DNA of 64,000 nucleotides, taken from Marasmius tenuissimus (lineage: Eukaryota > Basidiomycota > Agaricomycetes > Agaricales > Marasmiaceae). This document shows, one piece after another, positions 1-11,508 of the stretch. Position numbers and translations under genes: made by a program. Positions within the stretch are counted from its first letter, which is position 1; each line of letters starts with the position of its first letter. The stretch is taken from the NCBI GenBank assembly GCA_029532415.1, contig JAQOTA010000006.1:186001-250000 (forward strand), read 5' to 3'. Below the pieces are notes generated by a model. The model was not told the origin of the DNA, did not search any database, and saw nothing but the letters and a program-made list of their open reading frames with translations.

Positions 1-963
1 GGAGGTCAGCTGGAAGAGTTAGACGCCTACCGCCAGGAATCTTGACTCCCACAAGTCACCAAGCGCTGCTTCATGGGGGCGAAGATTGAATAGATGTGGG
101 AACTCAAGGGAGTCCACGGATCCGGAAAATCCTCTCTTTGGCGCTCTATGACAGTCAGTGCACCAAACAAGGGAGAATCTGGGTTTCACGGTCGTCGACT
201 TCACAAAACATGACTGAGAGGCTGTAGAGTCACTGCCGGGGCAAAGTTCCGGATTGATGTCCTCGGTCTCGGAACGACCCTCCCGGGTCTTTCCTTTCAG
301 CGACCTCCATGTCATGTCGCAGTCGCCTCTTGCTCAAGTTCAAAGTTCTTCCAAGCCAACACAACCGAAACAAAGAACGGATCAAGAGTACTTACGATTT
401 GAAGGCACCTCAATCTATACCAACTCCACTGCGCTCCGGTTCTCTAGGATACAGGGCTTACTCTAGTCGGAGAAATGGATGGCACAGCGCGAGCGTCGCG
501 ATAAACTGACGATGGACTTAGGGGGCTTTGACTTCATCCGACCCAATAAATCCGCATTCCGTGAGCTTGGGTGCCCAGTGACAGGTACAGGGAGGAGGCT
601 TGAGTTGGAGCATGGAGAAGCAGGATGAGAAATGGTTATCGAGCGTCAAGGCGAGTACTTCACTTGGTCATTCGATTATCTTACGACGAAGAATCGGCGA
701 GTAGCTCTTCGCATTTCCAAGTTCACAGTTCACTACGAGCCCGACAGCACCATCTCTTTAAGAGCCTACAAATGAGATGATTTCCCCCGCGTGCGTGGAT
801 TCAAGCTTGGACACTCAGATAAGAAGGTTCCGCGAACTCGATGAAGATGCCAGTCTGTTGCTATAAATCCTCGTCTTTCATGTCCTGGTATTTCATGCAG
901 ACTTCGCGTTGATACGAGGTTGACAACAGTGTAACTTTATCGCTTTGGATGTCATGGGAGTGT

Positions 964-1001
<38 letters not shown>

Positions 1002-2275
1002 TTCGACTGAACAAACGGACAATGTAAATGTTGTTTGCGTTGGGCCATTCCCGTTCCTATCACGATTGAGCTTTGCTGCTCCTGGACGTGGCTTTGCATT
1101 GTGTCGTAGGAACTAAAACGTCGAGGACGGGAGGTCCGTAGGACCATGGGAGATACGGAGGGTATATGGCCTCGTGCAAGATTGGTGATTGAAGTTTCTT
1201 GCCCTCGCTCAGGAGTCAGTAGAGATTGAGGATCAACTTGCTGTTGCTTGATTATGCCGAGTGATTGTGGTCAGCAGCTAGGAGATACCGAAGATCAAGG
1301 TGTGCGTAGTTTGGGTATTGCTCAAGTGCTGGATCTTACAACGAGCATTCCACGGTGCTGCGTGAATCTGTTCCGGTTACAAAGAACGTAGGCCAACGGT
1401 ACTTTACGCCTCGCGCTCTCTATAAATTTTCCCCAAGCATGTAGACCATTGAATGTCCAGAGTCGAGGGCCGAGGAGGTCGTGCCGTTGTGGTGCACGTC
1501 GGTTCCGAACGAACGCGTCAAAACGAGCATGGTTTAAGCGCTCGCAGCAAAATTCGACCTAGATCCACGACCGTTTCCGCCTTTCGTCTCATTCAATTTT
1601 CCTCTTTCTGTCTTCCGCCACACGAAATTAGGAAGACTCAGGATGACTGGCAAACTGTTATGGCTGGAGGGAGATTAATGAACAAGGACATGGTCAGCTT
1701 GTGGTATGCTTCTTCTCTCTATTGAATGAAACCACTGGCTCGCTAGGTTTCAAAGAGAAATTCTGGAATGAGGTTGATAATCTACAATATCTGTCCTACG
1801 GAAACCATGGGTCATATGGGCTCTGTACGTCGCGCAGGTTTCGTTTCGTTGGTTTTGACCACTCAGAATCAGTTCATAATCCTGACAGGCATATCGATCA
1901 GAATCTCTCACCGGAGAGCCGCAGCCAAGTACTGAGTATTGCGTGCGTGAGTCAGAGTACTTTCCCGGGTATTCTCATAGGACGTAGTGACGTAGCATTT
2001 GGAATGCGCAAAGGGTGGAGACTGGATATCAAGAAAGAGTGTGACAGAATACCAACACGAAAAGGCGTACTTCTCAGCAACGACGCACGTCCGATGACAT
2101 GAGGGGAGAGTAATCGACGCATTTCCTGCAGCGGCTGGAGCACCTTTGAACGGAATACTTGGATCGCGGCGGTGGCAGTCGTGGAAGTTGAAAGTTCAAG
2201 GCAAAAAGGATCCGAGCAGCAAACCGCGTGTGAGAAATACTGCCACAACGCGCCCATGTGACCTCAATGCACCAA
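1..2275. other. No supportable gene
   Basis: Open frames here are short, overlap on both strands and show no recognisable domain or convincing spliced model. A CT/GA microsatellite lies at about 964-1001. TATA-like words occur near 862 and 1420 but have no coding sequence attached that I can support. The stretch may hold regulatory or decayed sequence. Confidence 0.4.
964..1001. repeat. CT/GA dinucleotide microsatellite
   Basis: About 38 bases of nearly uninterrupted CT repeats with one CC interruption are visible. They lie in a region without a supported gene. Confidence 0.9.
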
Positions 2276-2660
2276 CACTGCTGGCCAACCAGGTTTTTAC
2301 GCCCGCAATTATTGGGGTAAAAGGCTTCGTAAAAGATGTGAAATTGCGACCAAATTCACGGGCGTCAAAGCCAATTTTTTTAGCGCGCAAAACAGTCAAG
2401 AAAAAGGTTACTTTTTTCGAGCGAAAAACGTGACGTTTTTCTGGATTTTCGCCTTTTTACACCCGTAAAAACGCTTCCGAGATTCATCCGGGACAGTTTT
2501 GCGCTCGTAAAAGTCTTCATTTTGCCTCATGTATTTCGTGTGTTTTTGCGCGCTCGAAAATATCTTTTTGACGCCAGTGAATTTGGCCGCAAAATGAAAT
2601 GTTTTACGAAGCCTTTTACCTTGCTAATTTCGGCCGTAAAAGCATGGTTGGGCAGCAGTG
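2276..2660. mobile_element. Non-autonomous CACTA-type foldback element (MITE), 385 bp
   Basis: The two ends are inverted copies of each other. The left begins CACTGCTGGCCAACC and the right ends GGTTGGGCAGCAGTG, and similarity continues inward for about 125 bases per arm (about 2276-2400 against 2535-2660). The same trinucleotide, CAA, flanks both ends (2273-2275 and 2661-2663), as expected of a target-site duplication. CACTG..CAGTG ends with a 3-bp duplication are the hallmark of the CACTA (EnSpm) transposon superfamily. There is no transposase gene between the arms, so the element would depend on a helper elsewhere. Open frames that cross the arms on opposite strands give near-identical peptides only because the arms are inverted copies. 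The arms have diverged by substitutions and small gaps, so the insertion is not brand new. Confidence 0.85.
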
Positions 2661-3140
2661 CAAGTGCCACATGATGATGAGCCCTGCCCTGGCTCTGACT
2701 CGGTGTTGGTCGCAGTTCTGGCTGTAGAATGTGAGGCCAATACAGGGCGAAATCTAAGAAGCTGATACAGGAGAACCGGACGCGGTCGAGCGTGAGTTTT
2801 GTCTCTGACAGTGACTGAAATGCCGGTACACTGCGGCCCACACGGCCACTCAGTAGATGGAATATTCTGCCTTCAATCAATCTACTTGCAAGCGTACAGT
2901 AACCAAGAATGTTGCTCTGCGTCGAAGCGAATTTCTAAAGTACAATTCCACGAGGACTCGTCTCTGTGATCGAAAATCTCAACTGCGTGTTTTTCGTCTC
3001 TTCCTCGCCGGCTCCCCGGGTGTCAGCTTGTCCACATTGTCGAGATCTTTTTCATAGACGATCTGAACGGGACATCTAGATTTTGTATATTTAGTCAAAA
3101 TAAAATACTCTGCTCGTATTGACAAGAGCTTCGAACCTTT

Positions 3141-5673
3141 TTATGACTCCCTGTCGGAAGTGGGGCCATGACTGTAAGTGACTCGACGCTGAAGTTGAAC
3201 ATGGAATCTCACTTTCTCCTTCCAGGATATATTGGCCTTGAGCTCTGTCGTGCCAAGACTGATCTCCACGTTGTATCTAAGCTCGTATTGATAGGAGCCG
3301 TCTAATTGAAGATGAGGAACCAATGCTTCTGACATCTGAGAGATGTCGGCCTCGATCTTGCAAACGGAATGGAAGTTATCTTGGTGGGCTCTTGCGATCA
3401 GAATGGTTTCTGAAAACTAGAGACAATAAGACACACCAGCATCAACATTCATCCAGGTTGGGTTCGCTATCTGACCCTTGTACACCCAGAGACTCGTTGC
3501 AGTTCGCGCAAGTTCGCCTCGATCAAGAGCCTCATCGTGGTATGTATCCGAGTGTACTTGATTTTCTGTCACCTTATCTCCCTGGTATGTACAAGTTCAG
3601 CGACTGAAACCACCTAAGTAGCAGTCAATTACATAGCTGTGCTCACTTTGCTCACAAGGACGGCAAACCCATTGGGGATGCACATTTGTCCGGAATGCCA
3701 ACGGGTCATTGTCGATTTCCGTTTATTATGCTCACAATCGTTCCTGTTGTATTCGAAGGAGCACGGAACACCAATTGTGTATCTCGCTACCCGTGCGGAC
3801 ACCATCGATCGAAGACAGTAAGATACCGCCCCATCGGCGGTTGCCTTGTTCCTGCATTCAAGGGTCGGAGAACTTGTGTTTAACGCTTGTTCGTGGTTGA
3901 GATGGGGGGGGGGAAGTAACTCACAAATGAGCGTGCGGACGGTAGAGCTTCACACCTTGTGCACGTAGCAATTCGGAAAGTCTTTTGAACAAATATTCAT
4001 TCGATGCAAATCCCCCGACCAAGAAAACCGCCTTGACACAAGGTCAGAGTACGCCCGATTGTCCTTTCATACGCTCTCACCTTGATTTTATGACCCTCGC
4101 GTTCTGCCCCTTGCAGTAGGTAACCCATGGATGATGTGATCGCTGTCAAACTTTTTTCGAAGAACTTTTGGACAACATACCTATCATTCAAGTTCAAGGT
4201 CAGAGAGGAGTCAAAGGACGGTCACGACCGAGGAAGACTGCGTGGAAGTAACTCGTTACTCACCCGGGGAGCTTGAGTTGTCCTCCTTGAATATTTCGTT
4301 CCTCATCATTGACGTCGGATGCAGCAAACTCTATGTAGGAAGGGTTGCTACCTGAGAAGCGAAGCTTTGCAGAGCGATCGAACTCTTTTGTCATGCGATC
4401 GAGATTCTTCGCAAACCCACTGTCGGCTAGCAAATCTAGACACCCGTTTTAGTACCCACAAGGCTCCTGATCACAGGCGAACTGGGAATACCTACCTTTC
4501 AAGTAGGCTCGGGCGTTCTGAGTGACCAAAACTGAGCCGACGTATCGTGCTGCAAGAGAAGATATAAGTTGGAGGCAGAATTTGAGCGAACAACAACTTC
4601 ATACACTTGGGAATAGTAATTTCTTGGAACGTGGACGTCTCTTTGATTCTCCGCATCCGGCCTGTGTGTACAGAATAAGTGCTGATGTCCACTGTTCCTC
4701 CTCCTGCATCCACGACCATCAAGTTCTTCACATCCTAGTCAGATAGACAAGGAAGAATCAACGGAGCGTCATCAAGAGAAAGTTCAAGATTCAAGTACTT
4801 ACCGGGACGATGGATTGTATACCAGACTTGGCCTCATTGATACAGAAATGCAGACATGCCTCGCCTTCCGTGTTAAGGCTCACTTTATTCCTGCCCTCGA
4901 GCGTATCAGGTATGAGGCCAGCCTTCACACACGCGTCTTTCAGAAGCGATTGCTCCTGAGCCTCCCAGCAGTTCGGATGAGAAAGAACAAACTGGATGTG
5001 TTCCTCGATCTTCGCCCAGAAACACCTATCAGGTACCGTCCCCAAAATATACTTTTTTGCACACGAGTACAGGTAGCGAAGAAAATCGCCAAAGACATCC
5101 ACAGCTGTTTTGTTAAGTGGGAGGGAAGGCAGTTCGGAGCCCATGTCGCGATTGACATCACTAGGAGTAATGTGATCTTCCCGGCGAAAATGCAATTTGA
5201 ACCTTTTGAGATAACATACTCAGTAAATCTACCACCGTACCGAATACGAAGCAGAGATATCTACCATTCGGCCTTGATCCAATCCTGACGCTGCGCTTGC
5301 TCGATATTCTCCCCGAGTTGTGCCTCCGCCCCCACTGCCTTAACGTTCCCTTTGCGGTCATAATATAGGACAGAGGGAATTTTCGCGTCTCCTCCAACGT
5401 GCTCTTGTGCTGGAAAGCTACGCCACTCGAGGGTTAGGACACCACATCCCTATTTTGACAATATGTGCCTACCGGGTTACTGCCTGTATCTCGGGTATGG
5501 TTTTGGGTTTGAGAAACCTTGAGATGAGATGAGCGTGAGTCAGATGAATGAATACATCTAACAAGGTGAAAAACCTCTTACGCGTATGATATACCGCTAA
5601 AGGTAGTACCAATGTCGATAGCTAGAACAAGGCCTTGAACGCGGCCTTCATGGGGCTGGAACTTTACCGGCAT
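3141..5673 (-). CDS. HSPA12-like Hsp70 family ATPase
   Basis: This spliced gene of about eleven exons encodes an actin/Hsp70-fold ATPase of the HSPA12-like group that is expanded in mushroom fungi. The first exon carries the phosphate-1 loop (AIDIGTTFSGISYA). A middle exon has the phosphate-2 motif (MVVDAGGGTVDIS, about 4690-4730), and a later exon has the adenosine motif (VGGFASNEYLFKRL, near 3985). The family phrase FVLSHPNCWEAQEQ lies near 4980. Introns are 45-70 bases with GT..AG borders; the start was set at 5673 because the exon opens MPVKFQPHEG just before the ATPase motif. The protein ends in a beta-rich C-terminal exon, stop at 3141. As in HSPA12 proteins I see no canonical Hsp70 substrate domain or EEVD tail. 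The gene is divergent from the coiled-coil gene to its right. Its client and function are unknown. Confidence 0.85.
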
Positions 5674-5835
5674 CGATGAGAAGAGCTAGTTGTATGTCGA
5701 TCGAGGCTCTCTTGGTTGAGACCGGAATCAACGTGAGTTGTATGTGGTTGAGGTGCGATGTTTGAGTTTGGCCTGCTCAGTCAGTTTATAAGGACCTCGA
5801 GGCAAGATTCCCACGGCGTCGTGGACCAACCGACC

Positions 5836-7132
5836 ATGCCACCACAGCGTCACCATCGAACGGCTTCGCAGAACGCAATAGCGAAAGATAGTTGTGCTGG
5901 GCGAGCATCTCGACGCGCAGTTATGCAAGACAAGCGCAAAGCTCCTGCTCAAAAAGCAAATGCCGCAGGGAGTGCAAAACCGCCAGACCCCGTGCATTGG
6001 GACAGCTCCTGCGGAGAGGACGACAACGTTGGCACTAGTGCCCATGCCAGAGCAAGTAAGTCGTACATCAAACTGCGCCATAAAGACATGCAGGATTGAA
6101 TGCGGGCCACAAATAGGCCGGTCTACCCTAACACTGGCCAACCAACCCTCCAAAGATGCATTCAGGGCGCTTGCCGCGTCGAAGGAACAGGTTGGACACC
6201 TCGAATTGGAGCTGAAGCAGCTGAAACAACAATACGCTGAAAGCATGGAGGAGCTCGAGAATAGCCGACGTATACTGGATTCGTACGCGGGTTTTCTGAG
6301 CGTGTCTATCTTGCGCTCTGGGGCAGAGTTGAAGGACATTTTGGGAAGTCTCAATGATGAAATTGCACACCATAGTGCAGTAATCGCCGAGTTGATCACC
6401 TCCGGAGGGGACAGCAAAGACAACTTGGACGACAACTCCCGCTTTTGTGCAGATGGTATTCTTGCCCACCAATTACTCGAGCGGCTGCGGTCGAGCGGTT
6501 CGGCTCTTCGTCTTGCAGTCTTCCGGAAATCATTGCAAGGGGTTCTTTCCTGGGCGTGCCAAGATTTGATTAATGACTGGACGGCGGACGACGCGAACTG
6601 CAAACTTCTCGAAGGAATCCACGCAAGCATGAAAAAGGAGGGTAAGTTGGGAACGCGCTTAGTGAATGGGCACTGTTGACATATCCGAGAAGTTTTGCCG
6701 TCGGTCTCTGGTCGATGGAAGATGCTCACACGAAAATATTCCAATAACACCTCACGCGCAACTTTGAAGCAGCTAGTGCATAAGCTGACCAACGACGTCT
6801 TGTCACTTGTCAGGCTGATGCCAGACAGTTCCATAGTCTCCAAGCATCGGAAAGACGTTGGCCGTAGCATCGAGTCGGTTCTGGAACGGGCTATACAGGT
6901 TGACCGCGCGCTCACGGAGGCCGCAACTGACGAAGAATGGGAGGCTTTTTGTATTCGTGCGGGCGGTAAATTTGACAAGAAAAAAATGGATAAATCTACG
7001 TGGAGTCGGTCCGAAGGAGGAGAACCGGTTGGGCTTGTTGTGTCCTCGATGGGCTTGGGATTGAAAAGGACTGCAACTGGAAAATCAAGGCGGAGGTGGG
7101 ACATCATACACTGTGAGGGTGGCGTTGGTTGA
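5836..7132 (+). CDS. Coiled-coil hypothetical protein
   Basis: Three exons join in frame: 5836-6055, 6117-6641 and about 6690-7132. The introns open GTAAGT and GTAAGTTG. An in-frame ATG at 5758 is an alternative start. The predicted protein of roughly 395 residues has a basic, low-complexity N-terminus, then a heptad-like acidic/basic stretch around residues 85-125 (LELELKQLKQQYAE) that should form a coiled coil, followed by helical sequence and a basic tail. I do not recognise the family. The third exon could begin at either of two nearby AGs without changing frame. A 478-codon open frame on the opposite strand is a shadow: it lacks domains, while the plus-strand exons have good splice sites in phase. 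The gene shares a promoter region of under 200 bases with the HSPA12-like gene, so the two may be co-regulated. Confidence 0.6.
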
Positions 7133-8882
7133 TTATCATCCGAGTGATGACTGCTAATCAACAACCAACCTAACTTCGGCTAGTTGTTGGTTGATCTAGT
7201 TCAGACAACCATCTTGGCTGACTTTACGGAGCTGATTTTCAGCCAAGGACCGGATGGAACGATTGGTTGGTGAGCTGTGGGAATATTCATGAGGTCAGAT
7301 GATGCGATAAACACAAATGCAAACAATTTTTTTTCGTCGCTCACGGCCCAAGTCAGCAAATCTGTCAGTCTGTTATCCTCCACTATCAAGACGCTCAACA
7401 CACGGCACTGAGAAACCCGTCGACACCGAAACCTACTACAAGATCCTTTTATGCAATCCAAACTACCCATCGCAACTCATCAAAACTAACATTCACATGA
7501 AGAACTTTACTAGCCGCGGCCCACAGTAGACCTCTGTGGGCAGCAGAGCCCATTGAGACTGGAGCAGCGAAAAGCGGGCGCTGGGTTACGGGCAGCATAA
7601 AAGGTGCGCTGAAAGAGCCATACTATTTTCATCATGATACTGAGCTCGACGTACATATAGCTATACCGAGTATCCGAAGGAACAGACCAATCAGACGGTT
7701 ATACCCTTCGTTAAAATTCATTTCCGTGAGTAACGTTTGACTTGCCATAGCGAGCACAGCTAATCAAGGCTACCACAGCTTGATGATTGCTCCCTGCCTC
7801 CTGCTTCCTGCCATCCAAAATCAACATGGAATACCACGTGCCATTGTGAGTTCCAACGTCCACCCTTCGTCGACTTCCAAGCTCGGTTCTTCTGACCATA
7901 TCTTCCAGTGCAAATAAAACATCAATATCGGTGGAAGCGTTCAATTTAGATGTAAGAGGTATTTGTCAGGCTCAAGAGGTATCGGCAATGGGGAAAACCC
8001 GCCGCTGTCAGTGTGGAGGGCCGAGGCTAGAGTGAGTGTCCATCACGTATGGAGCGCTTCAAACACTGACTCGCTCTTGCCTTTTCGCAGCTGAATACCA
8101 CCTCTCATTGAACGGTTGGTGTAGTGCGCGCGGTGTCGGACAATCTATAAGCTCATGTAGTCCTTACCCGTGATTTGTCGTTCACATTACCATGTATATA
8201 TATACCTGCTAATACATTTCTACTATTTCTGCTACCACAAACCGCATAGTGAGGCCTAGTGAATCCTGATAGCATCCAGCCGGTAGGGTAATATAATCCT
8301 AAATCAGCCCGAGGGATCAACCTGATGTTGGTTGGGTTTCAGTAGGTACAGCCGGTACCCGCCCCTACAAATTCACTGGTTGAAAGTGGCCATTATAGTA
8401 TGAAGAGCAACCTATGGGCTTTGGTTGAAAATCAACCTACAACCAGCCGACGGCTGGTTTATAAGCAAACAACCGAAGACTGATTTCCCGGGTTGATTTT
8501 CATCCAATTTCGCCCGCACAGAGATACTGAAAGCGAAGGTCTTGTTAGAGGAAGACATAAAGGGATTGTAATTTGATGCGTACTCGAGATATGAAGATGC
8601 AGTTTATTTCTTGATCTTTGGGACCTTTCTAGTGGTTTACAGTCGATGCCATGGTGGTTTAAGTTATAAATTAACTCATGGGAGCAGGACAAAACAGTCG
8701 CTGCCAAGCGTGTGAACTTCTGTCTGGGTCCCTTCAGTCAACTTCCACCATCATCATGTCGCGGACCTGAATCTGTCTGAAGGGACTCTACAACTGTTTT
8801 CATTGTAAATTTCATTCCATTTCTTCTGTAAAATCATTGCTTTTGCGCTGCTGGATACCTTCTTCTGGATACCCAACCCGTT
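7133..8882. repeat. Gene-poor spacer with a family of short palindromes
   Basis: No supportable gene is visible. Variants of the word GGTTGATTTTCATCC recur at about 7127, 7190, 7230 and 8490. A perfect 15-base palindrome (GGTTGAAAATCAACC) lies at 8423-8437, followed by a 19-base one (AACCAGCCG-A-CGGCTGGTT) at 8441-8459. A stretch at about 7170-7195 is an approximate inverted copy of about 8428-8452. This may be a decayed inverted-repeat element of about 1.3 kb, but I could not find a target-site duplication. Confidence 0.45.
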
Positions 8883-11249
8883 ATGTGGAGACCTCAAAGC
8901 ACGCCCTCGAATGCTAAAAAGATCAAACTGCCGAAGCCATTGAAGGTGAGCCCAGACATTCTGATCTCATTATTTCATTATTGACATACTGTTTGGCCCA
9001 TAGCAAAAGCCCGTCAAGGTCGTTTCTTCATGATCTACGTACTCTACAAGACAATGAAAACTCATCCCGCAATACAAGGCTCCAGAAGAAAAGTTCATCG
9101 TGGTTGTGAATCCATGGATGAGTATCAAGAATACGGATTTTCTCATAGCGATGGGAGGCTGGCTTCAATGTGCTTTTGGCAAAGCAGCGCTGGCGATATA
9201 CCACATGGGCGACAAGGTGCGTTGGAAAAACTCTTTTATCTTACACTCAACTCACTTCAGTTCAGCGAAGCTTCATCATCGTGGAATTCCCTGCTAATAC
9301 GGACATCAAATCAAGACTCGGTGCTCACCATCCATGCGAGATATTCAAGGAAGATGCACAATTTGAACACCTCCGTCGGATACCCAAACCTTCATTGATA
9401 TACGAATACAACTTCCCCATTCACAAGCATCCGAACGGCAAGTTTCCTAATTGGTTCAAACTACGAGGGTACTGATGAGAGTTCCAGTCACCGGCGGGTT
9501 TCTCGCCGAGTATCCCTCATTTTCCGACCCAACAGTCCCAGACTCGCCTTTCAAATGGGGACCGGATTACCCGCCTCCGAGAACTGCACCTGCGAGACCA
9601 CCACCTGTCGAATGCCAGCTCGCACTTCCCATTCCGAAAGAGAAACTGGACTCCCTACAACCGCGTGAGTGGAATGCTGTTAGCCCAAGCCATCGTGTTG
9701 CTAATATGCCGAGCCAGTTCCATCTAGAGTCGGACAACCTCAACGACCAATTCCTTCGTGGGCCTTTTTGATCTATTCAAATTCCATCCGAAAGCTGACC
9801 TACGATTGTCTTCCGTAGAAATCCGCCTCCCTTCTCTGGACCCAGTGCTACACCCTTGGCAAGACCGCAACGTATACAGGATAATCATCACAACACAAGC
9901 GTAGATGCTCGCTCTCGAACGCCGCCAGATTCTCTCTGCACACCAACGGCTGGGAAAGTGGGGAAATTAGACCCCTACGAAGAAGGTGAATGTGATGTTT
10001 TCTATTTTTGATCTCGCCGTGACATCCCACCATAGACGAACAAGCAAATGCTCTCCTGCACTCTGCGACCCCTGCACTTGACAGCCCACCACCGGAATCG
10101 ATGCAAAGCGAAAGTATCAACGTAAAGAAGGAGGATGAGGCTCATCTTGAACTACACTCGAGAAGAGGCACCTCTCATCCTCAGATCGAGCGCGAGGGGA
10201 CCCACGACGCCGTATCTGCCGGGCTACGGGATACGTACGAACGGTACACGAGCGCAACATCTAGCACTATCCGCAAGTCAGAAGTTTCACATTCGCCACG
10301 AGACGGCCGCGACAGGCGAATCAAAGCGGAGTCTTTCCCTGATGATGTTTTTCGTCGCAGAAGCGGTTTCTCCGAGGTTAAAGTCGAGCGAGGGACGGGG
10401 GAGAGGCACGTGGATCGGTCGCAAAGGGGTAAAGTCGAAGTACAAGACAATCCAAGCATACCTCCGTCGGGGTCTCGTGCTGCACCTCAAAGAGTGAAGA
10501 AGGAGGATGAGGACGAGGACAGGTGGCATTCCGGGGTTTCTCCAAGGTCCAAAGCCGAATCACGGGGTCAAGGTTGCCATTCGCGAGAGGAGAGGAGACG
10601 CCACCACCCGACTTCGATTAACCGCGAGCGTTCACCTCGTGGTAGACCTCTGGTCATTAAGAAAGAAGAGGACGTAGAGGATAGGAGGTGGTCGACTCAG
10701 CGGTCTGGGGCTCCGGACGCGTCACCGTCACCTATGTGGAGGCCGAAGCGGGAGCGGAGCGTGGATGTGGCCTTGGGTGATGGGTTTTCCAGAGGGTCGA
10801 GCCCGAAGCGTCCTCGTATCAAGGCAGAACATGATAACCGCCGTTCGAGTCTATACGATGCTGGATATGACGGTACAACTATCCACGTACTTTGCCCTGT
10901 TCTTCTGGCTCATGAGTTTCGCAGGTCATGGGAGTCGCTCACCAACGCGTCCGAGGGGACGCGATTATGATGGTGTGTACATTGATATGTGATACCCCAA
11001 CGCTATGTTCTCATCGAATGATGAAATGGCCTTCCTGCAGACCGAAACTCAGGTAAATTAGCCATTACTCTGCCGGATGAGAGTCATGTGCTGACTTCTC
11101 GCCCTCCATATAGGCCGGGCCCGTCCACATGCTCGTTCGGAGAGACCTGGGGAAGGTGAGTGTTCGTAGGTCTTGCACAAGGAATAGTGAGAGCTCACAT
11201 TGAACTAGGGAGCAGATGGAAGGGAGTGAAGCAAGAGTCGGCTTTCTAG
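8883..11249 (+). CDS. Disordered Arg/Ser/Glu-rich protein with multiple SUMO-acceptor motifs
   Basis: This multi-exon gene starts at MWRPQSTPSNAKKIK. The N-terminal 150 or so residues look folded (FIVVVNPWMSIKNTDF, then FIIVEFPANTDIK), but I do not recognise the domain, and exon joins near 9010-9090 and 9440-9490 are unresolved. From about 10080 the protein is charged, disordered and basic. It repeats the SUMO consensus (hydrophobic-K-x-E): NVKKED, RIKAES, EVKVER, RVKKED, VIKKEE, RIKAEH, and finally GVKQES at the C-terminus. The last three short exons were chosen because they join in phase (10874/10925, 10976/11041 and on), keep the same composition and end with that seventh motif at TAG 11247-11249. 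An AATAAA lies 38 bases on. An earlier stop at 10992 would apply if the intron after it is not removed. Nuclear location is inferred from composition. It is not a recognised homologue of any named protein. Confidence 0.65.
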
Positions 11250-11286
11250 GAAGTCGTGCTCCCTTGTAACCTTGCTCAATGTCAAT

Positions 11287-11292
11287 AATAAA
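11287..11292 (+). terminator. Probable polyadenylation signal
   Basis: A canonical AATAAA lies 38 bases after the proposed stop codon at 11249, which supports the longer gene model for the SUMO-motif protein. Confidence 0.5.
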
Positions 11293-11508
11293 ATTCGACC
11301 GTTGCTATTTATACGCGTTCCTAGTGATCGAGTCAAACTTCTTGAGGCAGCCACGTCGTGGTCTCAATTGGAATTCTCATCGTCATTGACTTCTGAGAAC
11401 ACGGTCAAGTGAGCGTTTAGCGGGCCCGACAAACCGTTGCAACGAATCTCACACCCTTCCCATGAGCCTACTTATACCGTCATAAGATGGAGAAGCTGGT
11501 TGAGCACC

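Noticed and set aside
2146..2880. Two open frames on opposite strands with nearly the same peptide
   Set aside because: The similarity comes from the inverted arms of the MITE, not from coding selection.
5728..7164. A 478-codon open frame on the minus strand
   Set aside because: It overlaps three plus-strand exons that join in phase with good splice sites and show a coiled coil; the minus-strand frame has no domain and looks like a shadow.
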